A DNA stretch of 22,343 nucleotides from DATBFX01 sp036558305 (GCA_036558305.1 DATBFX010000314.1:1-22343), one strand, 5' to 3'. Counted from the first letter of the stretch, positions 13,299 to 22,074 are shown. Made by a program: numbers and translations. Notes: generated by a model from the sequence alone, not told the origin.

Positions 13299-14486
13299 AT
13301 GGAAGCCACCGACGATACGATCTACCTCGATCACGCCGCCACCACACCCGTTCACCCCGCGGTGCTCGACGCCATGCTCCCGTACTTCACCGCGCGCTTC
13401 GGAAACCCGTCCAGCATCTACCAACTCGGCCAGGACGGTCGCGCCGCCCTCGACCGTGCCCGCGCCGCCGTCGCCCGCGTCCTCGGTTGCCAGCCGGCCG
13501 AAATCCTCTTCACCAGCGGCGCCACCGAAAGCGACAACCAGGCCCTCTCCGGCATCGCCTGGCATCGCCGCCTCCAGAACCCGGACGGCCCGCCACCCCA
13601 CATCGTCACGACCGCGATCGAGCACCACGCCGTCCTCCACACCGCCGACTGGCTGGAACGCCAGGGTTGTGCGGTCACACGGGTTCCGGTCGACGCGGAC
13701 GGCTTCGTCGACCCCGACGACGTCGCCAGGGCAATCCGCCCGGAGACCTGTCTCGTCTCCGTCATGTATGCCAACAACGAAATCGGCTCCATCCAGCCGA
13801 TCGCGGAGATCTCTCGCATCGCTCGCGACCGGGAAATCCCATTCCACACCGACGCCGTTCAGGCAGCCGGCGCCCTACCGCTCGACGTCGACGCTCTCGG
13901 CGTCGACCTCCTCTCCCTCTCCGCGCACAAGTTCTACGGTCCGAAGGGCGTCGGTCTCCTCTACGTCCGCCGCGGTACCGACATCGCCTACCAGCAGCAC
14001 GGGGGAGGCCAGGAATCGGGCCGCCGCGGTGGCACCGAGAACGTCCCCGGCATCGTCGGTCTGGCCGCGGCGCTCGAACGCGCGGAGGCAGCGCGGGCGG
14101 AGTACAACCGCCACTGCGGCACGCTACGCGACCGTCTCTATGCCGGTCTTGCCGAGGCCATTCCCGATCTCGAACTCAACGGACCATCGGATTGGGACCG
14201 CCGCTTGCCGAACAATCTCAACGTCTCAATCCGCGGAGTCCAGGGCGAGACCGCACTGCTCAGCCTCGACATGCAAGGCATCGCCGCCTCGGCCGGTTCC
14301 GCCTGCACGACCGGGAATTCGCAGCCAAGCCACGTCTTGCAGGCGCTCGGCTACGACGACGAGCGCTGCCGGGCCAGTCTTCGCCTGACCCTGGGGTGGA
14401 GCAACACCGAGGAGCAGATCGACGAGACGATCGATGTCCTCGCCGATGTCGCCGGCCGCATCCGATCGTTGGCCGGCGTCGTCTGA
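13299..14486 (+). CDS. iscS: Cysteine desulfurase, IscS/NifS family
   Basis: This PLP enzyme takes sulfur from cysteine and hands it, as an enzyme-bound persulfide, to Fe-S assembly or tRNA thiolation. The 395-aa protein has the class V aminotransferase fold: YLDHAATTPVHPAVLDAM, TSGATESDNQAL, VTTAIEHHAVL, HTDAVQAAG, PLP lysine K211 in SLSAHKFYGPKGVG, GGGQESGRRGGTENV and the catalytic cysteine C336 in GSACTTGNSQPSHVL. The ATG at 13299 has AGGA 8 nt upstream and matches the family start; GTG 13233 adds 22 unlike residues. It follows the IscR-type gene. The operon has no iscU or mnmA neighbour here; the 3' end meets scpB 3 bp away, convergent. Confidence 0.95.
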   Translation: MEATDDTIYLDHAATTPVHPAVLDAMLPYFTARFGNPSSIYQLGQDGRAALDRARAAVARVLGCQPAEILFTSGATESDNQALSGIAWHRRLQNPDGPPPHIVTTAIEHHAVLHTADWLERQGCAVTRVPVDADGFVDPDDVARAIRPETCLVSVMYANNEIGSIQPIAEISRIARDREIPFHTDAVQAAGALPLDVDALGVDLLSLSAHKFYGPKGVGLLYVRRGTDIAYQQHGGGQESGRRGGTENVPGIVGLAAALERAEAARAEYNRHCGTLRDRLYAGLAEAIPDLELNGPSDWDRRLPNNLNVSIRGVQGETALLSLDMQGIAASAGSACTTGNSQPSHVLQALGYDDERCRASLRLTLGWSNTEEQIDETIDVLADVAGRIRSLAGVV

Positions 14487-14489
14487 GGG

Positions 14490-15176
14490 CTAGGCTGCCC
14501 CCGATTTTTCGTCACGTTCGATCAACGCGGCGGAGGCGACGGCTTCGAGCACGACACGCCCGTCGCGTCCTTCGATCTGTCCGAGCGGCGGCAATTCGGC
14601 AAGCGATCGCAGACCGAAGTGCAACAGAAAGTCCGGCGTCGTCCCGTATTGGAACGGATTGCCCGGCGCCGACAGTCGCCCGACCGCTTCGATCAATCCG
14701 CGCGAGAGCAGGGTCGTCAGCACCCCCGCGCAATCGACCCCGCGCACGCCCTCGATCTCGGCGCGAGTCACCGGTTGTTGGTAGGCCACGATGGCCAGCG
14801 TCTCGAGTGCGGCGGTGGAGAGGCGCGCCTCCCGCTCCAAACCGAGAAACCGCCGCACCTGCCGCGCGAACCGCGGCGACGTCGCGAGTTGGACCCGCTC
14901 GCCATGCCGCTGCAGGGTCCAGCCGCGATCCTCAGCCTGCTCCAACTCGATCAGCGCGGCCTCGATCCGGTGGCGTTCGACGCCCGCGCCGCGCGCCAAC
15001 TCATCGGCCGTCGCCGGCGTCGGCGCGACCAGCAACAGCGCCTCGACCAACGCGGTGAGATCGCCGTCGGACAGGGGGGTCAACTCCTCGTCACCGAGCA
15101 GTGGCACCTGCCGCGACGGTGCGCGGTTCGGAGGATAGCCGTCGGGCTCCGGCCTGCGGTTGGATCGTGGTGCCAT
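14490..15176 (-). CDS. scpB: Segregation and condensation protein ScpB
   Basis: ScpB is the winged-helix partner that bridges ScpA in the SMC-ScpAB complex, which compacts and segregates the chromosome. The 228-aa protein has tandem winged-helix domains: LVEALLLVAPTPATADELARGAGVERHRI (about 43-71), then the signature LETLAIVAYQQPVTRAEIEGVRGVD (124-148) and LLSRGLIEAVGRLSAPGNPFQYGTT. A 30-residue basic/proline N-terminal extension precedes the conserved part. The start is ATG 15176, 11 bp after the scpA stop, so the two are co-transcribed. It is the last gene of the minus-strand operon. Confidence 0.95.
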   Translation of the reverse strand: MAPRSNRRPEPDGYPPNRAPSRQVPLLGDEELTPLSDGDLTALVEALLLVAPTPATADELARGAGVERHRIEAALIELEQAEDRGWTLQRHGERVQLATSPRFARQVRRFLGLEREARLSTAALETLAIVAYQQPVTRAEIEGVRGVDCAGVLTTLLSRGLIEAVGRLSAPGNPFQYGTTPDFLLHFGLRSLAELPPLGQIEGRDGRVVLEAVASAALIERDEKSGAA

Positions 15177-15187
15177 CGCTCCGATCG

Positions 15188-16012
15188 TCAGTCGTCGGCG
15201 GCTTCGCCGGCGGCGTACTCGACGGGGCAGTCCCAGCGCCTCCGCAGCGTGATCTCGCCGAATGGAGCGGTCTGCTCGGCATCGACGATGCGCCGGCGGA
15301 TGAGTACCAGCACCGCGAAGAAGGCGGTCCGCATTTCGTGCCCGTCGCGGCAGTCGCCGGTCAGGCGGCTGAATCGGGTCTCGCCGAACCCGGTCAGCAA
15401 CCCGAGCAGCCGCTCGATCATCGCCGCCAACGAGATCTGCGGCCGTGCACTGATGAGTTCGCGTGGAGAGGGAATCGCGGCCAGGCGGCGCCGGAGCGCA
15501 CGCACCAGCGAGACCGGTTCGTGTGCGGCCAACTTCGGCGGGATGCCAGCGGCCGGAACGGCAACCGCCCCGGTCGCTCGCGCAAACGCGCCGTCGCCGC
15601 GACAGTCGCGCTCCGCAAGATCGTCGGCGGCACGCTTCATGGCCCGGTATTCGATCAGTTGCCGCGCCAGATCGCTCGACGCCGGTTCGTCGTCCGCCGC
15701 CGGCGGTCGCGGCAGAAGGGAACGCGACTTAAAGAGGACCAGCCTGGCGCCGACGTTCGCGAACTCGGCGATCGCCTCCGGCGCCGCCCCGCCGAGTTCG
15801 GCGACGTAGGACAGGAACTGCTCGGTGACGGCGACGAGCGAGACGTCGGTGATCGATAGTTGGTTGCGCTCGATGAGACGCAGCAGGACGTCGAACGGCC
15901 CCTCGAAGGTGGGCAGCCGCAGTTGGTAACCGAGGGTTCCGTGTGGTTCGAGGGCGGAGACACTCACGACCGGCGAAGTGTACGCGATTTGTCCGTACAC
16001 CGTCTCGGTCAC
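15188..16012 (-). CDS. scpA: Segregation and condensation protein ScpA
   Basis: ScpA is the kleisin subunit that closes the SMC ring. The 274-aa protein opens with the family signature YQLRLPTFEGPFDVLLRLIERNQLSITDVSL (about residues 29-59), then VTEQFLSYV, FANVGARLVLFKSRSLLP, and a C-terminal winged-helix part (FSRLTGDCRDGHEMRTAFFAVLVLIRRRIVDAEQ...FGEITLRR). The start GTG at 16012 overlaps the TGA of the upstream HD gene as GTGA, a typical translational-coupling junction. This is why I prefer it to longer starts; GTG 15967 is a second possible start. About 20 extra N-terminal residues precede the conserved region. Confidence 0.93.
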   Translation of the reverse strand: MTETVYGQIAYTSPVVSVSALEPHGTLGYQLRLPTFEGPFDVLLRLIERNQLSITDVSLVAVTEQFLSYVAELGGAAPEAIAEFANVGARLVLFKSRSLLPRPPAADDEPASSDLARQLIEYRAMKRAADDLAERDCRGDGAFARATGAVAVPAAGIPPKLAAHEPVSLVRALRRRLAAIPSPRELISARPQISLAAMIERLLGLLTGFGETRFSRLTGDCRDGHEMRTAFFAVLVLIRRRIVDAEQTAPFGEITLRRRWDCPVEYAAGEAADD

Positions 16013-16524
16013 GCGGCGCGGTCCGCGGCGATCAGGCGACGGAGTTGTTCGTCGTCGGGCGGCGGGTCGTCTTCGTGGTGGGCGATCAACCAGCAGGTTC
16101 GGTCGGAGCAACCGAGCTGCCTCGCACGCTCGGCCCCCAGCGCCGGATGGTGGACGGCGAGCGCAAATCCAGCGCGCCAGCGACGTGCCGGCAACCGGGC
16201 AAGCCAGGCGAGAACCCGTGGCGCAAACCGACTGAGTAAGACGCGGCTCACCCGATGGGGAAGCCGAACGGTGCCCATCTCGTCGACCTTGCCGAGATCG
16301 TGCAGGAGCGAGGCGGCGAGGAGATCGTGGTCCCGCGCTCCCGACGAGCGAAGGAGTTCGTAGATTCGGCAGAGGTGGGCTTGGTCGTAGTGTGGCAACC
16401 GGCAGAAGGCATCGGCCTGGCGATCCGTCAGGACACGAGACAGGATCGCGTCGCGGTGTTGGGGCGGAACGGGACGGAGGGCGGCCAGGCCCTGATGGAG
16501 TCGATGACGCGCGGCAGCGAGCAC
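16009..16524 (-). CDS. HD-domain protein
   Basis: This 171-aa protein contains a metal-binding HD motif: upstream histidine in LPHYDQAHLCRIYELLRSSG, then LLAASLLHDLGKVDEMG (H75, D76). Later AHH at 148-150 may be the distal histidines. It resembles small HD phosphohydrolases, which act on nucleotides or phosphate esters. The start is GTG 16524-16522, which overlaps the TAG stop of the M50 gene by one base (TAGTG). No Shine-Dalgarno is seen, so translation is probably coupled. The long in-frame extension beyond 16524 is the shadow of the M50 gene. The substrate is unknown; linkage to scpA/scpB recurs in related genomes as I recall, but the function is inferred. Confidence 0.85.
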   Translation of the reverse strand: MLAAARHRLHQGLAALRPVPPQHRDAILSRVLTDRQADAFCRLPHYDQAHLCRIYELLRSSGARDHDLLAASLLHDLGKVDEMGTVRLPHRVSRVLLSRFAPRVLAWLARLPARRWRAGFALAVHHPALGAERARQLGCSDRTCWLIAHHEDDPPPDDEQLRRLIAADRAA

Positions 16525-17324
16525 TACAACAGGTGGCGAATCAAGAGCGATTGCAGCGGCGCGAACAGTTCGGTGGTGATAGAGGAGCTGAAACGGCCGC
16601 CGAGGAAGAAGATCAGGAAGAGGATGACGAACCCGTAACGCTCCAGCGGGGCGAGGACGGGATACCAGAAATTGGGCAGGATGCCGACGAGGATCTTGTG
16701 GCCGTCGAGCGGCGGGATGGGGATCATGTTGAACGAGGCGAGCAGGACGTTGACCCAGAAGAACCACCCCAGGAAATAGGCGGCGGTGCCGCGGTCGGCG
16801 TTGCCGTAGAGGAGGTTGAAGAGGTCGTTCTCTCCGTAGCCGGCGAGGCGCAGGGAGATGGCCGCAACCGTTGCCTGGACGATGTTGGAAACCGGGCCGG
16901 CGAGGGCGACGAGGGCCATACCGCGTTTGCGGTCGACGAAGTTGGCGGCGCGGAAACGGTTGGGGTTGACGGGGACCGGTTTGCCCCAACCGATGAAGCT
17001 GTAGCCGAGGGAGATCATGACCATGCCGAAGAAACCGAAGGGTTCGAAGTGCATAGCGGGGTTGAGGGTGATCCGGCCGAGGTCGCGAGAGGTGTCGTCG
17101 CCCAGTCGCCAGGCGGTGTAGGCGTGCATGAACTCGTGGATGGTGGTGGCGATGACGAAGCAGAGGAGGGTAGTCACGATCTGCTCGCCCGGCGGCAAGG
17201 AATGCCGCTGGAGCAATTGCCCGGCGAGGATGAGCAGCAGGATCAGGTAGAGACCGGAGTTGGGGTCGCCGCGCTGGACAAAGTAGAGGCGGAAGGACGA
17301 GGCGGCAAGGCGGCAAGGCGGCAA
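16524..17324 (-). CDS. M50 family site-2-type membrane protease
   Basis: This short membrane zinc peptidase has 266 aa if TTG 17324 is the start. The zinc motif is HEFMH (about residues 63-67 from that start) in a hydrophobic segment, followed by AYTAWRLGDDTSRDLGRITLNP, then MALVALAGPVSNIVQATVAA and the second zinc site NMIPIPPLDGHKIL. About five transmembrane segments are visible. The N-terminus is uncertain: the ORF runs back through a (GGCGGCAA)4 inverted-repeat structure into the ABC gene. TTG 17324 lies inside the repeat; GTG 17177 would drop the first hydrophobic segment. It is the first gene of the M50-HD-scpA-scpB operon. Confidence 0.88.
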   Translation of the reverse strand: MPPCRLAASSFRLYFVQRGDPNSGLYLILLLILAGQLLQRHSLPPGEQIVTTLLCFVIATTIHEFMHAYTAWRLGDDTSRDLGRITLNPAMHFEPFGFFGMVMISLGYSFIGWGKPVPVNPNRFRAANFVDRKRGMALVALAGPVSNIVQATVAAISLRLAGYGENDLFNLLYGNADRGTAAYFLGWFFWVNVLLASFNMIPIPPLDGHKILVGILPNFWYPVLAPLERYGFVILFLIFFLGGRFSSSITTELFAPLQSLLIRHLL

Positions 17325-17383
17325 GGCGGCAAGGAAGGAAGTGACTCGTCCTTGCCGCCTTGCCGCCTTGCCGCCTTGCCGCC
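17301..17383. repeat. Inverted tandem-repeat hairpin, (GGCGGCAA)4 / (TTGCCGCC)4
   Basis: Four perfect copies of GGCGGCAA (17301-17332) face four perfect copies of TTGCCGCC (17352-17383) across a 19-nt loop (17333-17351) whose first and last three bases also pair. This gives a perfect stem of about 35 bp. It sits just past the stop of the ABC ATPase gene (17389) and spans the 5' end of the M50 gene on the minus strand. It could end ABC transcription, shape the M50 leader, or be a dispersed repeat. Confidence 0.85.
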
Positions 17384-17388
17384 TCAAG

Positions 17389-18431
17389 TTACGCTCCGGA
17401 ACCGGGATACAGATGGCAGGCGACGTAGTGGCCGCTGCCCTGGTCGGCGAAGATGGGGTCGATCCGCTTGCAGACGTCCATGACGTAGGGGCAGCGGGTG
17501 TGGAAGTGGCAGCCGGAGGGCGGGTTGATCGGGCTGGGGACATCGCCGGAGAGGATGATGCGTTCGCGGCGCTTCTCGATGACGGGGTCGGGGATGGGGA
17601 CGGCAGAGAGGAGCGCCTTGGTGTAGGGGTGGAGCGGTTCTTCGTAGAGGGCGACCCGATCGGCCATCTCGACGATCTTGCCGAGGTACATGACGGCGAC
17701 GCGGTCGGAGATGTGCTTGACGACGGAGAGGTCGTGGGCGATGAAGAGGTAGGTGAGGCCGAACTGCTCCTGAAGGTCTTCGAGGAGGTTGACGATCTGG
17801 GCCTGGATCGAGACGTCGAGGGCGGAGACCGGCTCGTCGCAGACGATGAAGTCCGGGTTGGCGGCGAGGGCGCGGGCGATGCCGATGCGCTGGCGCTGAC
17901 CGCCGGAGAACTCGTGCGGGTAGCGGTTGGCGAAGTAGGGGTTGAGACCGACGGTCTGCAGGAGTTCCTGGACGCGCTGATTGCGCTGCCCTTTCGGGAC
18001 GAGGTGGTGGATCTGCATCGGCTCGGAGATGATGTTGCCGACAGTCATCCGCGGGTTGAGCGAGGCGTAGGGGTCCTGGAAGATCATCTGGAGGTGGCGG
18101 CGCATCCGCCGCATGTTGCCGCCGTCGAGTTTGGTCAGGTCGCGGCCGTCGAAGACGACTTCGCCGGCGGTCGGTTTGTAGAGTTGGAGGATGGCGCGAC
18201 CGGTGGTGGACTTGCCGCAGCCGGACTCGCCGACGAGCCCGAGCGTCTCGCCGCGTTTGACGGCGAAGCTGACACCGTCGACCGCCTGGACGGCACCGAC
18301 CTTGCGCTGGAAGATGATCCCCTGGGTGAGGGGAAAGTGCATGACGAGGTTGTTGACTTCAAGCAAATTGCCGTTGCTGCCGGTGGCTCCGTTCGTGGTC
18401 GGCATCGGTTGGGTGCGGCGATCGACGGCCA

Positions 18432-18432
<1 letters not shown>
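17389..18432 (-). CDS. Oligopeptide/dipeptide ABC transporter ATP-binding protein, OppF-like
   Basis: This 347-aa ATPase powers a peptide or nickel-type ABC importer at the membrane. Walker A is GESGCGKST (68-76), Q-loop MIFQDPYASLNPRMTV, signature SGGQRQR (176-182), Walker B FIVCDE (195-200) and the switch histidine in FIAHDLSVV. The C-terminal oligopeptide-binding-type tail has the cysteine-rich CHFHTRCPYVMDVC. The ATG at 18432 overlaps the TAA of the upstream ATPase gene by one base (TAATG). Together the two form the ATPase pair of an Opp/Dpp-type system. No permease or substrate-binding gene is in the window, so the partners are elsewhere. Confidence 0.94.
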
Positions 18433-19502
<1,070 letters not shown>

Positions 19503-19659
19503 GGTCGCTCCTCTCGCAACGCGAACGCGCGTCGTCCGCAGCGGCACCGCCGGCGGCGACCGATTCGGTGCCTGACCCACCGGCGAGGCCGAGGGGGCTG
19601 GGCAAAGCGCCCAAACGCCGCGCGATTGCCGATGAGGGTCGAGGCGAACAACGGGCGGA

Positions 19660-19688
19660 GGATAACATGTTGACAGAAAAGGGGGCAA
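19660..19688 (-). promoter_or_regulatory. Candidate promoter of the ABC ATPase pair
   Basis: On the minus strand TTGCCC (19688-19683), a 17-bp spacer and TTATCC (19665-19660) match sigma-70 boxes at about 4 of 6 positions, with a TG-like base context. The leader to ATG 19502 would be about 150 nt. Confidence 0.35.
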
Positions 19689-19701
19689 TAGGGATGCGCG
19701 C

Positions 19702-19722
19702 GGCGTTCGGCGTTCGGCGTTC
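19702..19722. repeat. Short tandem repeat GGCGTTC x3
   Basis: Three exact copies of the 7-bp unit GGCGTTC, plus a partial fourth, lie between the ABC ATPase genes and RNA copy B. No function is evident. Confidence 0.6.
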
Positions 19723-19814
19723 GGCGAGAGGGGTGCGGATGGTTACCCTCCGGATCGGATCATCGGCCGGCGCTCGGGTGGGGGCCGCGGTGGATTTCGC
19801 GCGGTCTGCTCGAA

Positions 19815-19867
19815 CCCTCACCCCCGGCCCCTCTCCCGGTGCGCGGGAGAGGGGCCGGGGGTGAGGG
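19815..19867 (-). terminator. 24-bp perfect palindrome at the 3' end of RNA copy B
   Basis: 19815-19838 and 19844-19867 are perfect reverse complements around a 5-nt loop (GTGCG), with CCCTCACCCCCGGCC outside and CCCCTCTCCCG inside. It occupies the same place as the shorter hairpin at copy A. It could end the RNA unit, although no T-run is seen; it resembles intergenic palindromes found in many GC-rich genomes. Confidence 0.6.
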
Positions 19868-19897
19868 GCGGGGTGGTGGGTGGCGGAGCGGGCGCGG

Positions 19898-20084
19898 CGC
19901 CGGCGGGGGTTGGGGTCCGCTGCGGCGCGACCGCGGGAGGTTCAACGCCCAGGGGGCACCCGTGACTGGCGTGTGCGGCCGGGACCGTTGGCTGCCCTGC
20001 GCAGGCGATCGGGCCTGGGCGGCACCCAGAGGGTTCCCGCTGCCTGCCCAGGCCCGCCCACCCATGCCGGGAGGCGACCGATTG
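19898..20084 (-). ncRNA. Candidate structured small RNA, copy B
   Basis: This unit of about 186 nt (start near 20084, end near 19898) is the reverse-strand partner of copy A and is near-identical to it over several long blocks. Differing bases tend to keep pairing. The closing stem here is CCGGC (20070-20066) with GCCGG (19904-19900), where copy A uses CGGCGC/GCGCCG. The central stem is CGCCCAGG (20021-20014) with CCTGGGCG (19953-19946). The apical CTGC/GCAG hairpin has a 5-nt loop against 7 nt in copy A. One insert near 20022-20030 forms its own small hairpin. The unit lies between the nitroreductase and ABC ATPase genes, outside any supported ORF. Confidence 0.6.
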
Positions 20085-20089
20085 GGGGC

Positions 20090-20118
20090 AATATAGATCT
20101 TGTGAACTTTTTTGTCAA
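20090..20118 (-). promoter_or_regulatory. Promoter of structured RNA copy B
   Basis: On the minus strand TTGACA (20118-20113), a 17-bp spacer and TATATT (20095-20090) form a strong promoter. It shares TTGACAAA and GATCTAT around the boxes with copy A, so the promoter is part of the duplicated unit. Confidence 0.75.
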
Positions 20119-20178
20119 ATGGTTCTCGAGCGGATTCGGTGCGGGTTTGCGAAGGTGCCGGTCGAGCCAAGGCGGCGG

Positions 20179-20622
20179 CTAGGCGCCGGTGATCGGTTCC
20201 AGGACAAAGACGGGGATTTCGCGGGCGGTTTTCCCCTGGTAGTCGGCGTAGTCGGGGTAGGCGGCGACGGCGCGTTGCCACCAGATCGCTTTCTCGTCGC
20301 CGGTGACCTCGCGGGCGCGGTAGTCGCGCTTGACCGGGCCGTCCTGGAGCTCAACGTGCGGGTTTTTCTTGAGGTTGTAGTACCAGACGGGATGCTTGGG
20401 GGCGCCGCCGAGTGAGGCGACCACGGCGTAGGTCCCGTCGTGCTCGACGCGCATGAGTGGGGTTTTGCGGAGTTTCCCGGATTTCGATCCGACCGAGGTG
20501 ACGACGACGACGGGCATCCCGCGGAGGGTCGTGCTTTCGGTCCCGCCGGATTGTTCGTAGCGCTCGGCCTGCTCGCGAGCCCAATCGGACGTGCTCGGTT
20601 CGTATTCTCCGGTCAGCGGCAT
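20179..20622 (-). CDS. Ddn-like nitroreductase / F420H2-dependent family protein
   Basis: This 147-aa split-barrel protein belongs to the deazaflavin-dependent nitroreductase (Ddn, Rv3547) family. The family marks are STSDWAREQAERYEQSGG at the N-terminus, VVVVTSVGSKSGKLRKTPLMRVEHDGTYAVVASLGGAPKHPVWYYNLKKNPHVELQDG in the core (F420 phosphate-binding K-S-G-K-x-R-x-T-P), and the C-terminal PDYADYQGKTAREIPVFVLEP. It is predicted to use cofactor F420H2, which suggests the host makes F420. ATG 20622 has GGAG 9 nt upstream and gives the family length; the longer ORF to 20739 lacks support. The substrate is unknown, commonly quinones or nitro compounds. Confidence 0.92.
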   Translation of the reverse strand: MPLTGEYEPSTSDWAREQAERYEQSGGTESTTLRGMPVVVVTSVGSKSGKLRKTPLMRVEHDGTYAVVASLGGAPKHPVWYYNLKKNPHVELQDGPVKRDYRAREVTGDEKAIWWQRAVAAYPDYADYQGKTAREIPVFVLEPITGA

Positions 20623-21022
20623 CTTCGGCATCTCCAGGTACTCGTGCGTCCCACTCCCGACGGGCATCGCCGAGGGAGAGGTTCGGCGCTCCAGAATCGT
20701 CAGGGCGAGTGTCGCATGCGGCATGCCGATGGGCCGCACGGTGGCTGTCGTGGTTGCGACACGGCGCCAATCACGGTCGACCTCCGCGGCTCACCTGGTT
20801 GTTGCACGCGCGGTGGGACGTCGGAGCGCATCTGCCCGGGCGCGGGGCTGAAGCGCCCAGGGGGCACCCGCCCGAAGGGGTCTGAGAACGAAGCGACCTG
20901 CGCAGATTTGCAAGGTGTTCCAGGGTACGGATCGACGAGGGCCGGAGCGTCGCCGGCGATCACAGCCTGGTATGGGTGTCGGGCTGGCGATTCCGTGCCC
21001 CCGGCCGGGCCCGATAGGGGTT
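20623..21022. other. Intergenic region with a short match to the RNA core
   Basis: These 400 bp carry no recognisable gene. At 20854-20870 the stretch CGCCCAGGGGGCACCCG matches the reverse complement of the block in RNA copies A and B. The flanks do not align and no promoter is visible, so I treat it as a fragment or shared short repeat. ORFs here are shadows. Confidence 0.4.
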
Positions 21023-21730
21023 CTAGGCGGGGGCGAACTCGCGTTCCCAATCGGTGCGCGCGAGGTCGAGCAGGTCCCGTGTCACCTCCGCGAGCGTTCG
21101 GAACTGACCCTCGGCGCGCCGGCAGGCCTCGGCGCCGTCGGCACCGGCCAGGGTCAACTCGGCCAGACCGGCGCGGGCCTCGCGGATCGCCGGCACCATC
21201 CGCCTCAACTCCCGTTCCTCGCGCGCCAGGCCCTCGCGCAGCAGCGGCGAGTCGACACCGAAAGCGGCCGTCGCCGCCAGCCGGTCCGCTCGCGCCGCGA
21301 GTGCCAGCGTGGCCGCCCGCACCTCCCGATCGAGTCGCTCCGTGACCGCCTGGGGGATACCGGACGCCCGGGCAACCGCGAGGTTGCGCTGGAGCGCGCC
21401 GAGTTCGGCCGCGACATCGGCCAATGCCGTCACGGCGGGCCAGTCCGGGGCAAAGCGACGCAAACGCCGGGCGAGCGCCTCGGGCCGACCGGCCGCTGCC
21501 TCACGCCGTAGCGCAGCCCGGAGGGCCTCGGCCTCGTCGGGCGCGGCGGCACGGGGCACCGACGCGCAACGCACGCGAAAGGGAGGTCGGGCGAGCGGGA
21601 GGTCGATGGCACGCCGCCGGACGAACCTGGCGGCCAGGCCAATCGGTACCGCGATCGCCAGGACGACGGCGACGACCAGCACGACCAGGACGAGCAGTGC
21701 AACGACGATCACCCCCAGCGCGGTCACCAT
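21023..21730 (-). CDS. Membrane-anchored protein of unknown function
   Basis: I do not recognise this 235-aa protein. ATG 21730 gives a strong N-terminal transmembrane segment (MVTALGVIVVALLVLVVLVVAVVLAIAVPIGLAA). A basic stop-transfer (RFVRRR) follows, so the rest is probably cytoplasmic. Residues 60-235 are rich in Ala, Arg, Leu and Glu and look helical, perhaps coiled-coil (for example EAEALRAALRREAAAGRPEALARRLRRF). There is no catalytic motif or repeat that I can name. An AAGGGA-like sequence precedes the ATG. It is a single gene, not clearly in an operon. Confidence 0.65.
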   Translation of the reverse strand: MVTALGVIVVALLVLVVLVVAVVLAIAVPIGLAARFVRRRAIDLPLARPPFRVRCASVPRAAAPDEAEALRAALRREAAAGRPEALARRLRRFAPDWPAVTALADVAAELGALQRNLAVARASGIPQAVTERLDREVRAATLALAARADRLAATAAFGVDSPLLREGLAREERELRRMVPAIREARAGLAELTLAGADGAEACRRAEGQFRTLAEVTRDLLDLARTDWEREFAPA

Positions 21731-21887
21731 CGGTCGTTCCCTTCTTGCTCTCGGGAGGCGCGGAGGCGGGAGCCGCGCGCCGAGCTCCGGCGGTCGCGCC
21801 ACGGAGTCTAGATCGTAGGATACGGTCATTCAATGGTCAGGTTCTGCGCCGCGGCAGCCGGCCCCAGCACGAACTAAGCGGTCGGTT

Positions 21888-21917
21888 CTGGCAGGCGCCG
21901 ACTTCCTGGTTTATACT
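21888..21917 (+). promoter_or_regulatory. Candidate promoter of tRNA-Lys
   Basis: CTGGCA (21888-21893), an 18-bp spacer and TATACT (21912-21917) precede the tRNA by about 80 nt. A hairpin in the leader (GGGGG 21961-21965 with CCCCC 21984-21988, TCGG with CCGA inside) could be part of the precursor. Confidence 0.45.
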
Positions 21918-21998
21918 TCGGAGCGTAGTCGATGATCCACGGGTCAGGCTACTCGGTGATGGGGGAAATCGGAGAGACCGAAGCCCCCACATGCGTCC

Positions 21999-22074
<76 letters not shown>

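Noticed and set aside
16525..17316. N-terminal extension of the HD protein ORF
   Set aside because: It is the shadow of the M50 protease gene, Arg/Pro-rich; the supported start is the GTG overlapping the M50 stop.
17325..17543. N-terminal extension of the M50 protease through the ABC gene
   Set aside because: It overlaps the OppF-like C-terminus and crosses the tandem-repeat hairpin; the residues are Ser/Thr/Pro-rich and not M50-like.
19503..19688. 62-residue extension of the OppD-like ATPase
   Set aside because: ATG 19502 has a strong ribosome site and matches the family start; the extension looks non-coding.
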